Assembly (NCBI GenBank): GCA_030280995.1
Contig: JASXTE010000016.1
Coordinates: 25,753,501-25,817,500, forward strand
Direction of reading: 5' to 3'
From: Hemileia vastatrix
Taxonomy: Eukaryota > Basidiomycota > Pucciniomycetes > Pucciniales > Zaghouaniaceae
Length of the DNA: 64,000 bases
In this document: piece after piece, positions 23,248-35,428 of the stretch
How the letters are laid out: each line of letters begins with the position of its first letter
How positions within the stretch are numbered: position 1 is the first letter of the stretch
Notes under the pieces: generated by a model
What the model saw: only the letters and a program-made list of their open reading frames with translations
What the model was told of the DNA's origin: nothing
Databases searched by the model: none
Position numbers and translations under genes: made by a program

Positions 23248-25404
23248 AAAATTAATTATATAGTAGCATTTAACCATGTTTTTATACTAATGTCATATAA
23301 AAAAAGGGATTGAACTAAAACTTTCAGTAAAGAAAATAAAAATAAGATAAATTAATATTCTTGTTTATATTCTCATATTTTTAAAATGGCTTACTTAAGG
23401 GAGAAAATTATTTGGTTTTAGAGTACAAGAACTTCTAGATAAAAATCTTCACAATATAGTTTGACCCTCTCAAAAAGAAAATTCCTCAAATTTTACTATC
23501 ACATTTTATATATTTGTTAAGTAATAGAAAATGGAGTTGTGTCTTTGACAATGAAGCTTTAGAAAATGAAATAAATGATTTAAATTTATAATATAATTTT
23601 TGAAACAATAAATCATGTATTCAAAAAAAATTATATATCTTACAATCAAGATAACAGTATTAATTAAGCAACTCTAACAACTTTGGAAAGAAAACAAGAA
23701 AAAAATAATTAGTAAAATGCATAAGTTATTTTTAGAATTTAAGGAAACTTAATAGCTCTACCTGTAAACTAGCCTTAAAGCAGGTTTGGATTTAAAATGT
23801 GGAAATTCATACATAGTACCCTTCCATCATTAGAGCAGAATGAAATTTATGTAGTTTTATTTTTTTAATTTATAATAGTATTTTTTATTTTTAGCTTTTT
23901 CATTAGTATAACTATATATTTTTTAACTTTTTTGTTTTTCATAACATAAGTTCAAAGCTGCACATCACTACTTCAAGATGAAACTCCATATAATGTAATA
24001 AATGAATGATATATTATAATGAATTTTACTAGAGACTTTTCAAAAATGGTGATTAAGAATACTTATTATAATTTTTTAAATTTTTATTATTATTCTATCT
24101 CTTGAAAGGAGATGACCATATCTCAATTTAATTAGTTTTTCCTCAGAAAAATTTATTCTTGATCTAAATAAAATTGCATCACTATTAACTAGATGTTATT
24201 ATACAATTTTAACAATTTTTTTATCTGAAAATAGTTGAAAGTATGTATAAATTAAAGTGTTTCCACACAGTCTTACTATTATACCACCATTATTTTCACA
24301 TTTAGATTTCATTATAACTGTAAAATAAGTTTTTCAATAATTTTAATAATATCTTAATATTTAATAATTTAGTTACATAGTAGATTTTTTATCCTTTTTT
24401 TATATGAGGCTTATTATATAAACACCACTTTTAGATTTTATCCATTTTGATGTCTGATAATTTAAATTTTCATTTAACTACCCAAATTATATCAAAAAAA
24501 AATTCAAAAGTATATTTTTTTAATGTACTCTTTTTGATAAACTTATCATTTCTTATAGGTTATTCTTCAACTATTTATTGTAATTAACTACCCACTCATT
24601 TATGGTCTGTTATTGTTTTTCATTACATACAGACAAAATAAGGATACTCTCATATTATATTGGAGTTTTAAATTAAAAAGTAAATACTAGTGGCTGGTAT
24701 TAAATATGAAGTTGTTATAACTAAGTTGAACAATAATTAATGATTAAATGGCATTTTATATTACAAATTTTATTGAATGTATATAAAAATAACACTCAAG
24801 AAATATATATAAGATATATATATAACCATTGTATATCAAAAATGAAGTACTTATCAACATGGTCTTTTTAAATGATTTTCAAATTTACTTAAAGAGACAT
24901 TAATATTACCAATTCAAATTTTATATCAAATATAACAATATTATTATTTCATTTTTAATTATTTTACAAAAAGTTTGAGTTACAAAGTAATTTAATTCAG
25001 TATTTAATGAATGTTTTTGAAAAATATTTTTAAAAATAGAAATAACCCCTCACAAAAAAAAATATAATTTTTTTTACTTACAATTTGCACCATATTTCTA
25101 CCCTTAAAATATTGGTATTCTTCTAACAAAAATATTTTTTAAATAAATTTAAAATTTTTTTCATTATTCAATTACAAAATGTCAAATTTATAATTTATTT
25201 TACCTTACTAAAAAATTTAGTTGAAAATTTAATTTTGTATTTCCAAAAAATAAACTTAAATGTCAAAAATTAAAAAAACAAAATTATAAATATAATTATG
25301 AGAAAGAGGTAGATTAAATTTATAATATTCATATAAAAAAAATTCATATATTTTATGGTGTTTGAATTTTAAATTTAATGTATTAAAAAATAATTATTAA
25401 ATAA

Positions 25405-26062
25405 CCAAGCCAAATGAAATTGGCTTGGATTTTTGGTATCACTAGCACTTATTTTTTTTATTATACTCACATTTTAATTTTAATTTTTTTTTTCTATATT
25501 TCTCATTTTTTTTATGATTTTTAATGTTTTTAAGACCGAAGTTGCTTTCAAACAACTTCAGTCTAACATTTCTCTCACTTTCCCACCAGATTGCACCTGG
25601 TAGGGAAGGTCGCTTCCATTTTAGAGACCAAAGTCCCTTGCAGGGACTTTGGTTTCTCTGTGTGCATTGCACAGCCAGTTTTTTTCTGGCTGTGCAATGC
25701 ACTGCATGCAGCACATGCAACAAGAATTGCTGCTGCAAGTAATGCGCATTGCATGCAACGCGTGTTTCTGCTGCATGCAGCGCTCATTGCATGTGCTGCG
25801 CATATCTCATGCAGCTGACTTGATATCAGCTGCATGAGATATGGTAGCGATTGTGTAACGCGCGTTGCACACTGCTTTGGCCACCTCCCAGCCTAGTAAA
25901 TTAGCTGGGAGGGTGGCAAACATTACAGCAAGCAATCGAAGTCTCTTTTAGCCACTTCAATTGCTTGAAAGAGACATTTCAATGTAAGGGACCCAAGCCA
26001 ATTTCAAAGGCTTGGGTCATAAATTAAGGTTTCTAAAAAGCAGCCAGTATAAATCTGGCTGC
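25405..26062. repeat. Cluster of about a dozen different hairpins
   Basis: A chain of unrelated inverted repeats. Arms (left/right): 25405-25413/25420-25428 (9 bp perfect), 25533-25544/25553-25564 (11 of 12), 25579-25589/25597-25607 (one bulge), 25627-25638/25642-25653 (12 perfect), 25662-25678/25686-25702 (17 perfect, T7 loop), 25708-25720/25787-25799 (13 perfect, enclosing more TGCATGCA-type palindromes), 25801-25818/25826-25843 (18 perfect), 25853-25860/25863-25870, 25880-25892/25904-25917 (one bulge), 25929-25942/25954-25967 (13 of 14), 25990-25999/26009-26018 (10 perfect), 26040-26047/26055-26062 (8 perfect). The outer part is also related: TGAAATTGGCTTGG (25415) is the exact reverse complement of 25993-26006. 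ORFs read here on both strands mirror each other because of the palindromes and are not genes. Confidence 0.85.
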
Positions 26063-27106
26063 AATAAAAAGTAAATTTTTTAAATAAAATACATAAAAAA
26101 ATAAAAATGTGTTCAAATAAAGTATACAACACTCTTCAGCCAGTAAGAAACAGCCTTCCATTGTTACACATAGAAACAAAATCAAATGTTTCTTTCACCA
26201 ACATTGGTCATGTTTCAATATTTTGAACCAAGTAAGATCAGGAAAAAGGTCACGGCAAAAAAATTGCATAATTAAAAGTCTCCCAATTTAATATGGTGCG
26301 GAGGTTCATATTTTAGAAATAGGTGGTGCACATTATAGTTCACTTTAAAAAAATTCAAAAATGAATTAATTTTGGCGCAATGTAAATTTAAATGTGATGA
26401 GTGTATGTTTTTTAGCTACGTGAAACATGGTAGCTAGAATTATGTGGCGTCAATTTTTTTTAGATGTGAAATTCAGTGTTCCACAAATGTGCATCTGTAC
26501 AACATGCAGCCAAGTAAATTCTAGCTGGAATTAGTATATGCATAGGAAAAAATGATCATGCTGTGTACAGTGCCTTGGCAACATCATTCTTGGAATTTAG
26601 ATGAAGTTTATCATATGACTTGGAGAGCTGCATTTTTTTGAAAATGTGATCAGTGAAAATTCATGATATATACATCTGTTTGCCACCCAATTTATTTTTC
26701 CTTTCTCTTTCTCACTTACCTTTTTCAAAAATTATCAATCATATTTTTTCTTTATCATTTTGAATTATTGGTACTATTTTCTTGACTTTATCTAATTACC
26801 GGTAAGCAAATTTTTCTTGCTATTGTATTTCATATCATTTTGGTTTGTTACACTTTTTTACACTTTTGACAAGTTAATCTAATGATTCTAATTCTGAATT
26901 TATTTTTATGGTATCTTTTACTGTACCCTTTCGATTCATTATAAAATAATTCTTTTTCAGTTAACTTAAAGTTTTTTTATTTGTTTGTCAATTTACTTTT
27001 CTTTATTCCTTATCAAAAATGTTCAATTTATTTATCTAACCATTTATTTTTTAAAACAGTGATTATAAAATAAACTTTATAATTAATTTTGATCAATCAG
27101 CTACAA
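26063..27106. other. No gene; upstream region of the TET/JBP-like gene
   Basis: About 1 kb of AT-rich DNA between the hairpin cluster and the first ATG of the next gene. No ORF, repeat or RNA gene was recognised; it may contain the promoter. Confidence 0.5.
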
Positions 27107-29017
27107 ATGGAAGAAGATTTTATAGACATGTAAGTTCATGTTTTGCTTATTGTTTTTCTATATTTCTTTAATACTTTCTCAACCATTATATTATTAATAT
27201 AAAAAGTAAAACATCATCTCGTACTTGCTGAAAGCATACAGGATAATGTTTTGCTTTTCAAAATAATAATTAGATTGTTTGTACTTTACCTTTAATTTAT
27301 TGATTTTTAAGTTGTTTCAAAGTCTTGTACTTGCTGAAAGCATACAGGACAATGCTACAATTTAAAAATTAATAATTTATTGAAGTATAACTTTCTAAGT
27401 CATCATATTGATCAGAGCAAGATTTTTCATTTTATATATGTGGATATCATAATTCCGTAAATTTTTTAATATTACTAGTGTATTGGAGTTATACTTTCAT
27501 TTTATTATTAATATTAAGTGTAGAGCCAAATCTCGTACTTGCTGAATGCATACAGGATAAAGCTATACCCTTTATATGTATAATTTAATAAAGTATACCT
27601 TTGAAATGCTTTCTTAATATTTGAAATAAAGAAAAAGTATATAAATTTACTAATATGTAGATATGCTAACTTTTGTATTTCTAATATTGAAGATATGATA
27701 AAGTTAAAGGTATCATTGACTGATAATTGAAATTATGTTACTATTTTCTAATTTTTGATTTTTTTCTATTTTAAATCAAAATTGAATTCTCTTAGGATTG
27801 AACCATCAATGAGTAACGATTTGAAAAAAAAAACGGCCAGGGAAGAACTCTAACAATAGGTGGGGGAAAGACATTGCTACTGGAATGAAACTTGTAAACG
27901 CTCTTGGAATGGATTCAAACGGGAAGAAGCCACATTTCTATGCACGATCTTATGCAAATAATATGACAGATTGCAATAATTATTACAATTTTTTTCCTGG
28001 ATGTAGTATTTATAAACCAAAAGGTGTCTTAATACCTAATGTTCTTGTGCAGACTTTTGAAATTCATGAGCTCAAAGAACTAGATATGTTAGAAGCTACG
28101 GTGCAGTGCATTAAGGATCTTTCTTACTGCAAACATGAATTTAAAAATAATGGTTATCATCGAAGAGCTGGTGGTTTTAGAAAAATGTTTGGTGGTGGCT
28201 TTATTTTAGATAGAAAGAAATCTTTATATATTCGTAAGTATCACTTTTTTTAATTTAAATACTGAATTTTTGAATGCTTTTCCTTGCAGATGAATACACT
28301 GATGATATTGTAAAAGCGGATGAATATAAAAAACAAATGAAGAGGATTGCAATGTACTTTGAATATTTTTTATAAAAAATATCATATGTAAAGTATAATG
28401 AGGCAACTAATCTTTGTGCAAAACTTGGTATTCCTGGATTTTTAAAAGTTTCTAGTGAAGAAGAGGGTGTACCGTTTGCTAGTAATTTAACTTGGACATC
28501 TGGAGGGAATGGTAATGGGTTCTCTAATGAGGTTCATCTCGATAAGGATGCAAGTGAGTATACTTTAGGAATATTTTTTCCTAAAGATACAGAAAAAAAC
28601 ACCATTCATATGAAGTATGATAAGACCCAACCACGACAAATAGGTGGAGAACTTATGTTTCCCAAAATTCAAAGTAAAATCAACTTTGAAGCAACTAATG
28701 GAATAACAGTGACATTATGTCCTTCCAATCAACTAAGACATTTTACCTCAAGATGTCATGAAATTCCTGGCTTCACTAGGATAGGTTCTTCTATTCAAAT
28801 CAGCACTAGACTTTTTCATGCTATAGAAAAGCTTAATGTTTTTGATATTGATATTTCAGAATACTTACAAATTAAAAAAGAAAAATTTAGGTTAGAATAT
28901 TTGATTAGTGCTTTAAGAGATTTTTTGAAAAGAGATGACTTAATAGAGGAAGAAATAGAATCAGCAAAGTATTATTTATCTAATGTTAAGACAAATCTAA
29001 AAAATCTAGATATATAA
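27107..29017 (+). pseudogene. TET/JBP-like 2OG-Fe(II) oxygenase gene, three exons, one stop and one A-run shift
   Basis: Exon 1 (27107-27129) begins MEEDFID, intron 27130-27795 (GTAAGT...TTAG), exon 2 (27796-28233), intron 28234-28289 (GTAAGT...TTGCAG), exon 3 (28290-29017). Splice phases agree at both junctions. Exon 3 has the double-stranded beta-helix signature: GNGFSNEVHLDKDASEYTLG (iron-binding HxD in HLD), GGELMFPKI, a distal His in LRHFTS, and IGSSIQISTRL with a preceding Arg as the probable 2-oxoglutarate site. Rust proteins annotated as Tet-like oxygenases share this arrangement; such enzymes oxidise 5-methyl groups of DNA bases. An in-frame TAA lies at 28373-28375, before the HxD motif, and a 10-A run at 27824-27833 shifts the frame near the N-terminal basic stretch. 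Both could be recent mutations, so the gene is probably dead but almost intact. Confidence 0.7.
27217..27562 (+). repeat. Three copies of a 32-bp repeat inside intron 1
   Basis: The core CGTACTTGCTGAAAGCATAC occurs at 27217-27248, 27323-27354 and 27531-27562, each flanked by TCT(C/T) and AGGA(T/C)AA. The copies are 74-95% alike at the edges and nearly identical in the core, while the sequence between them is unrelated. Each copy ends in CATACAG, which could act as a 3' splice site. Confidence 0.8.
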
Positions 29018-30015
29018 ATATTAAAAATTTATATTATATATACACAACTTAATGTAAATTTAAACATGATAAATACTGGGAGTAGCTGTAACATTTTCAG
29101 TTTTGATAATTATAGTATTATCTATTTTTTTATTTGTGAAATAAAATAATTTTTTTTCATAATATTATAAGAAAATTTGATTTACTTTTGAGGAAATATA
29201 TTAGTTGTGAAATCTTTAAATGTCATTTTTATTAAATTGGTAGCGAAGGTTCTAAAATAAAAAAAACTATAATAAAGAATTTGAAATATATTAGCCATAA
29301 ACTGTGCTTTTAATGCTACCAAATTAACTGTATAGTATTTTAGGTCAAACAGGCTTATTAATAAAAAAGTTAATAATAAAGAGTTGAAGAAAGAATTTTG
29401 AATCAATAATAGATTAAATTGTATTTTTTTAAGAATGTACTCATTTAATTATTTAAATTGTTCTACTTCTGATTAAAAATGTTACAATCAACGAAAATAT
29501 TTGTAATAATTAATAGATTATATAATATTAAAGGTAAAGTAACAAAACTAGAGCAGTTATCATATTTTTATATAAACAATAAAATATTTAAGAATTTAAT
29601 ACAAGTATTTGAAATCATATAAGTAGATTTTAAAATCTTTGTTATTGCTGGACTTACAATAATTTTTTTTAATAATTAATTTAGAAAATCATGTCAAAGG
29701 TTACTTAATAAATTTCAAAGATGGTCACATTTTTGACGTATTTGAAGGAAAATAACTTGAATTATACAAGATATATCATATAGACAGAAATTTATCTATT
29801 TACATGTTGGAATATTAATTTATTGAAAGGCTATGTTTAGCAAAAAAAGGTGATACTGGCTGAATGGAGCTCAAGTGATTAAGAAAATCTGCAGAAATAG
29901 CCCTAGCAATTCCCGGAGGACTTGGGGTATCAAATTTTAAAGGAAATGGATCACACTTGCCTATAAAAGGTTTTATTAATGTTAAAATATAGTTATTTAA
30001 ATTTTTCCAAATTAT
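29018..30015. other. Convergent intergenic region, no gene seen
   Basis: About 1 kb between the 3' ends of two convergent genes. AT-rich; frames such as 29182-29406 are low-complexity and not supported. Confidence 0.5.
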
Positions 30016-32242
30016 TTATTCCATCAAATGATTTTTTTTTTCATGTAAATTAAGAAACTTAACTTCTGATATTACCTCCAAGCAATCAGCTGCTGAAGCC
30101 AATCTATGATCTTGAGAGCTCAGAAATAAACCATGGACACCATCGATTATATAGAATGTGAAAGATTGATATTGGTGGTGGGAGTATTCAGAATTTATTT
30201 TGTTTAGTGCAGCCTTTTTTTTCTCTCTCATTATAGTCAGTTCAGTATTTTCGTTTTTCTCACTTGATTGTTGAGCTTCACTAGTCTTGCCACTTGATAT
30301 TGTTGCAGCACAATATTTTGATTTAAGAATGATAATTGACATAATTATATCAATGATAATATTGCTGATTTGAAGAAGAGTTGACATTGATATATCACGG
30401 GTTTGAAGTGCAGTGGGACCAACTTCTAAGCCATCAGAAATCGGACTCTTCAGATTTAAAAGGTGAGCTAGAAGCTGAAGACCATGTTCAATTGGACAAT
30501 CTGAGTTAATGTTTTGATGTGATGGAAGCTGGCTGAATTCATGTGCGGTCAGATAAAGTGAAGATGATATAAGAGATACCCATGAAGAACGGCAGTGGTC
30601 ACTTGTGATCATTAATCTCATAAGCATTCGGATAAGATTGGATTCAGGGTGATCCGTTTTCTTTGTTGAGGAAAGAATTTCAGTATTTAAACCATCAGGA
30701 TCAGATAAATCTTCCATTTTTTTGAAATCAATATTATCAAGTACCCATAGCTGTGAGCTATCAATCTCTAAAAAAATATTTGCTACAAAAGGAAAAAAAA
30801 ATAAGTAAAAGAACAAAAGTCAAGACTAAAAATTATGGTAACTTACATAACTCAGTAAGTTTTGAAAGCCAATCTTCTCCACAAGATTTTTCCCAATGAA
30901 AAGTAAACATTGGAATATTTGACATGGGTTCTTGGGAAGAAGTAGAAGAGCGTAATTCGAGGAGAGTAACAATTTCCAACCACAACCTGAGGACCTTTGC
31001 CGTGCTGATTCTACCTTTATAAAAATTATGAATTTTACAGAATTCCTCCTGAAAATCAGATTCTTTTAGAACTGAGGGTGAATAAGTTAGAGGTTTTTTC
31101 GATATCTTGATTGGAGTTTATTTCATTGGTAGAGAAGCTTTCAAAGTGGTCAAAGTAGGTAATTTAGGAGGTGATGGGTATTGCTTCTTAGAAATGAAGG
31201 AATTCGGTGATGAGCTGTTTGAATCATCATCTTTATCAAACATATCAACATGTCTTGAAGAAGATTTTAAACTTTGCTTTTTTTTATGAACAAGCATAGC
31301 TTCATATTCTGACAGTTGATCATCGCTATTTTCATCGCTCTTTTCATCATCTTCATCAGGGAGAGGGCGTTTATGGATGGAACAATCTACAGCAGGTGAG
31401 TTTCTGGTACAAAATATCAAAAGAAAGATAAAAAGTAAAATATGTAAGCAATAAAAGAGATATATGATAGAATTTTAAAGATAAAAGAATAACAACAAAA
31501 AAAAAGGAAACAAGAATATACTCATTATCAAAACCTTTGCTTTTTTTTGAGATTTATTATTTGATACATCAGAAAATTCATTAGCAGAAGCCGGTTTAAT
31601 ACGTCGAACAAAAGAGGAGCCTTGGGATAATCTCTTTTTCTTGGAGCGGATAACAGGTGTTTCAAGATTTTCCTTAGAAGTTGAAGCATGAGTTAAATCT
31701 GATGATTCATCTGTCTCATCATCATCCCTAATGACAATGATTTCATCAGGAGGAATCATACCCTCCTCATAAGCTGCAAATATATATGAAGAAAAAAAAT
31801 ATTAATAATCTTATCTACTAATTTAAAAGGAGACGAAAAAGGTAAAGAATATACATTTTTCAAGGCTTTTCACATATTGGAGTATGTCATTACAAGGGTT
31901 AGATAAATATGAAGGAGAAGGATTATTGTTAAGGATCTTGACAAGCTCTTCTGTTTTATCTCTAGCCAATTCAAGTAAGTTGCGATACTGAACTCTCGTT
32001 ATTTCCTGCCTCTCATTGCTAAGTACAGGAGGGTTAGGTGCCATGCCATGTGGCAGACATGGTGCAAGCTCAAAAGCTTCAAAGCGAGTATCAATCAGAG
32101 AGTGGGATGAAACACATTTGGGTGCTGGAAAATCAAATTTTTGAAAAAAAAAGATATAGAACATAAGTGAAATATATAAATTAAGAGAGAGGAACATGAT
32201 ATACATACAAAGTGGAGGTGTAGGATTTTGTATACTAGACAT
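30016..32242 (-). pseudogene. Unknown multi-exon gene C (single in-frame stop)
   Basis: I do not recognise the protein. Exons on the minus strand: 32242-32209 (MSSIQNPTPPL), 32124-31855 (CLPHGMAPNPPVLSNERQEI), 31773-31522 (SYEEGMIPPDEIIVIRDDDE), about 31403-30847, and 30782-30016. Introns start GTATGT, GTATAT, GTATAT and GTAAGT and end in AG; the first, second and last junctions keep phase, the third does not join cleanly. The protein is acidic and serine-rich in the middle (KRPLPDEDDEKSDENSDDQL) with nuclear-looking basic patches (RSKKKRLSQG, SQKKAKV). The C-terminal half has helical segments (GLQLLAHLLNLKSPISDGLE). One in-frame TAA at 31118-31120 interrupts an otherwise open exon 4. Its place between the oxygenase and the transposase suggests shared ancestry as cargo, not a known function. 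Confidence 0.55.
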
Positions 32243-33289
32243 ATTGATTAATGAATATTAAAAAAAAGTTTTTGATATCAAAAAATTATGATGTAATATG
32301 ATGAATAATTAAAAGAAACTCTATTCTAGAAAATTGAAGTTGATAATTTAATAGGATAAAAAATTGAATGAGATTAAAATTAAGGTGAGGATGAAAGAAA
32401 CAGAAAACATAAAGAGGGGGATTTTATATTATTTGAGCTTTTTTTAACATGTATTATTCATAGTGGGGTAAACTGAGTAACATGCTAAATCACAATCTGT
32501 TTATATTGTAGCGAAATTTGATGTAGCTAACAGAAAACACTAGTAATTCTTTGGGGACTTTTAGTGTGAAAAACAAATAATAACAAATGTATATCCCATA
32601 TGCAAATTGCCACAGGTAAATTCAAAATTTTTTAAATTAGAATTTACTCCTAAACAATGGAGATACACATAATTAGTATATTATATGAAAAAAAAAGGAC
32701 AATACTTTATGAATATTTGTTAAATTTACTTTCAGATGACAATGCAAGATTCACATATATACTGATATGCCTCATCAAACAAGAAATGAATTATAAATAT
32801 AAAATTGGTAACATTAGAATTTAAGATAAGAATTTGTTTTTTAAGTGAAAGGAGGAGTGTCAGGCTAGGGTGTGGGCACCGTGACCAAACCTTTGATATA
32901 CTTGGATACAACTAAGGGAAAAAAAAATTGAATAGTTTTATTTTGCAATATATCTTAGTCTGCACAAGATATTGCATTGTTGTCCCTAGCTATACCAATA
33001 TTGTTACTTTTCAAAAGTTATAGGACTACTAAGTTGATAAAATATTATTATGAATCACCCAATGAAATACCTTAAGCAACATTCAAAATTATTAAAATAT
33101 TAATATTCAATTTGAGATTTGGATTAGCTAATTTTTCACAACTTACCACAGTTTTGATTAATATAATAAAACTTGAAAAAAATTGTTGAGATAACCTAGA
33201 AATGGGTGCAAGAAAATGATGAAACATATGACTTGAAACTTAACTCATACACTATTGATAAACTTCATGGATCCTGATTAATTTCTATC
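32243..33289. other. Upstream region of gene C; LTR-like start at 32860
   Basis: No ORF. At 32848-32880 a purine run (AAAGGAGGAG) is followed by TGTCAGGCTAGGGTGTGG, the layout of a polypurine tract and LTR start in plus orientation; the first 14 bases resemble the gypsy C LTR start. No matching LTR end was found. Confidence 0.4.
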
Positions 33290-35225
33290 AAAATTAATTT
33301 TGAGACTAGCATATTGAATTTTAGCTATGACCAAGTACTGTAAGTGCCATGGTTTGTATTCAATATATTGGTGTTGAAATTAACTTTGATAGGAATCAAC
33401 AAATATCATATGGCACCATGCATGAAACACTGACAGAAACCATCAAATTTATGAGGCAATGAACCTCATAATTTCGATCGAAATTAATATAGACCCCTGC
33501 ATATTGAATACAAGCCATTTCACATGGACTACACAGACATAGATAAAATTCAACATGCATGGCTTAAAATTAATTTTGATCGAAATTAACCAAGGCATTA
33601 AAACATCAATTTTTATATGGTGTACTTGATCAAACCAGTTTACCTAACTGCTTAGCTTACCTATACTTATAGGAATTTCATGCATAGTCCATGTCCATAT
33701 TAATTTCGATCGAAATTAATGTTGACTAATACATAATGAAAACATGCTATGCCACTTACACTTGCCAGGCATAGCTACCATTAAATATGCCAGTATCAAA
33801 AATTAATTTCGATCGAAATTAATGAGAATGATAATCATGAATTTCTGGAGTCAACTGCTTATTTTTATGCATGGTGCCTTGCCAACATTAATTTCGATCA
33901 AAATTACTTTTGATACTGGCATATTGCATGTATATATGCCTGGAAAGTGTAAGTGGCATAGTGTGTATTCATTATGTATTGGTCAACATTAATTTCAATC
34001 AAATTTAATGTTGACATTTGCATATTGAACCCAAGCCAGAAAACAACCCAGAAGATTCTTCATAAAACTTCCCATTAATTTCGATTGAAATTAAGGCTGA
34101 CCATATACATATTGAATGGTAGTTATATCTGGTCTGAGTAAGCGGAGATTACTTATATTCAATATGTATTGGTCAAAATTAATTTTGATCAAAATTAATG
34201 AGCATTTTGATCATGAACTTTCTCAGTCAGTTAGTTGTTTCAATGCATAATGGCATGCCAACATTAATTTTGATCAAAATTAATGTTGAAATGATATAAT
34301 GCTTTTTTGCATGACATGTAAAGGATGGCAAGTATTTTTAAGTATTGAAATTTACTATACATGTTGAGGGTAAATATAAAATTTACATATCCATATTAAT
34401 TTCTATAAAAATTAATGTTGACCAATACATAATAAATAGTAAATATGCCTGGCTAGTGTAAGTGGCATAACTTTTTTTCAATCTGCACTTGGCAACATTA
34501 ATTTCGATCGAAATTAAGGTTCATGATTATCATAAATTTATTCAGTCAGTTGCTTACTGTTATGCATGGTAACATGTCAACATTAATTTTAATAAAAATT
34601 GAATTTGACATGCCACTAAGCATTTTTATGTAAGATGAAAAGTAGGGCACTCTATTCTTAAGTAAACACATTACAATGCATATTGAGCATGTAAATATCA
34701 TTTACACATTAATATTAATTTCAATCAAAATTAATGTTGACCATTAAACATTGAACACAAGCTTTACAACTTACATACACCAGATATAACTACCATTCAA
34801 TATGTATATGGTGCTCACTAATTTCGATTGAAATTAATGAGCAGTTTTATGAAGAATTTTTTGGGTTGTTTGCTGGTTTGGGTTCAATATGAAAATGTCA
34901 ATATTAAATTCTATTGAAATTAATGTTGACCAATACGTAATGAATACACACTATGCCACTTACACTTTCCAGGAATAGACACCATGCAATATGCCAATAT
35001 CAAAAGTAATTTCGATTGAAATTAATGTTGGCAAGGCACCATGCATAAAAATAAGCAGTTGACTCCAGAAATTCATGATTATCATGCTCATTAATTTTGA
35101 TCGAAATTAATTTTTGTTACTGGTATATTTAATGGTAGCAATTCCTGGCAAGTATAAGTGGCATAGCGTGTATTCACTATGTATTGGTCAACATTAAATT
35201 CGATTGAAATTAATATGGATACATA
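33290..35225. repeat. Palindrome array inside a large inverted repeat
   Basis: About 20 copies of TTAATTTCGATCGAAATTAA or close variants (for example at 33699-33720, 33802-33823 and 34498-34517; variants with TTTTGATCAAAA or TTTCGATTGAAA at 33569, 33885, 34074, 34176, 34261, 34711, 34817, 35007, 35090, 35189) recur every 80-110 bp. The DNA between copies is arranged as an inverted repeat: 33695-34175 reads as the reverse complement of about 34735-35221, with blocks such as GTTGACTCCAGAAATTCATG and its complement. The array has no coding potential and lies between gene C (5' end) and gene B (3' end). Confidence 0.9.
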
Positions 35226-35428
35226 AATGTGACATAAAGAGGTATGGACCATCAATTTGTTGAAAATACATTTTTATATCTCATACATTATTTGTTTTTC
35301 TTAAATAAAATGTTACTCTCTCTCAATATCACTTTATAACATTTACCAAGCTGCTTTGAAAAAAACAGAATACATAAAATTCAATATAAGATAGCTATAT
35401 TACACAGAAGATCACCATTATACCTAAG

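Larger units (their letters stand above)
19565..25400. other. AT-rich gene desert
   Basis: About 5.8 kb with very high A+T and no ORF of 60 codons in any of six frames. It contains an (AT)n tract at 21462-21492, a (TA)n tract at 23208-23244, and many long A or T runs. I found no LTR, TIR, coding relic or RNA gene in it. It could be deeply decayed transposon DNA, centromere-like sequence or a mutation-biased spacer. None of these can be decided from the sequence alone. Confidence 0.6.

Noticed and set aside
25442..25837. Several overlapping Cys/His-rich ORFs on both strands
   Set aside because: They mirror each other because the DNA is a series of palindromes (TGCATGCA, CAGCCAG); not protein-coding.
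30016..30816. Signal peptide at the start of the 266-codon frame
   Set aside because: The leading hydrophobic residues come from reading intron sequence; the exon begins at 30782.
31823..32242. N-terminal membrane segment in gene C
   Set aside because: The hydrophobic stretch is translated intron between the GTATGT donor and TTTCCAG acceptor.
33290..35225. CRISPR-like array (palindromic repeats with regular spacers)
   Set aside because: Fungal context, no cas genes, spacers are themselves repeated in inverted order and repeats vary.
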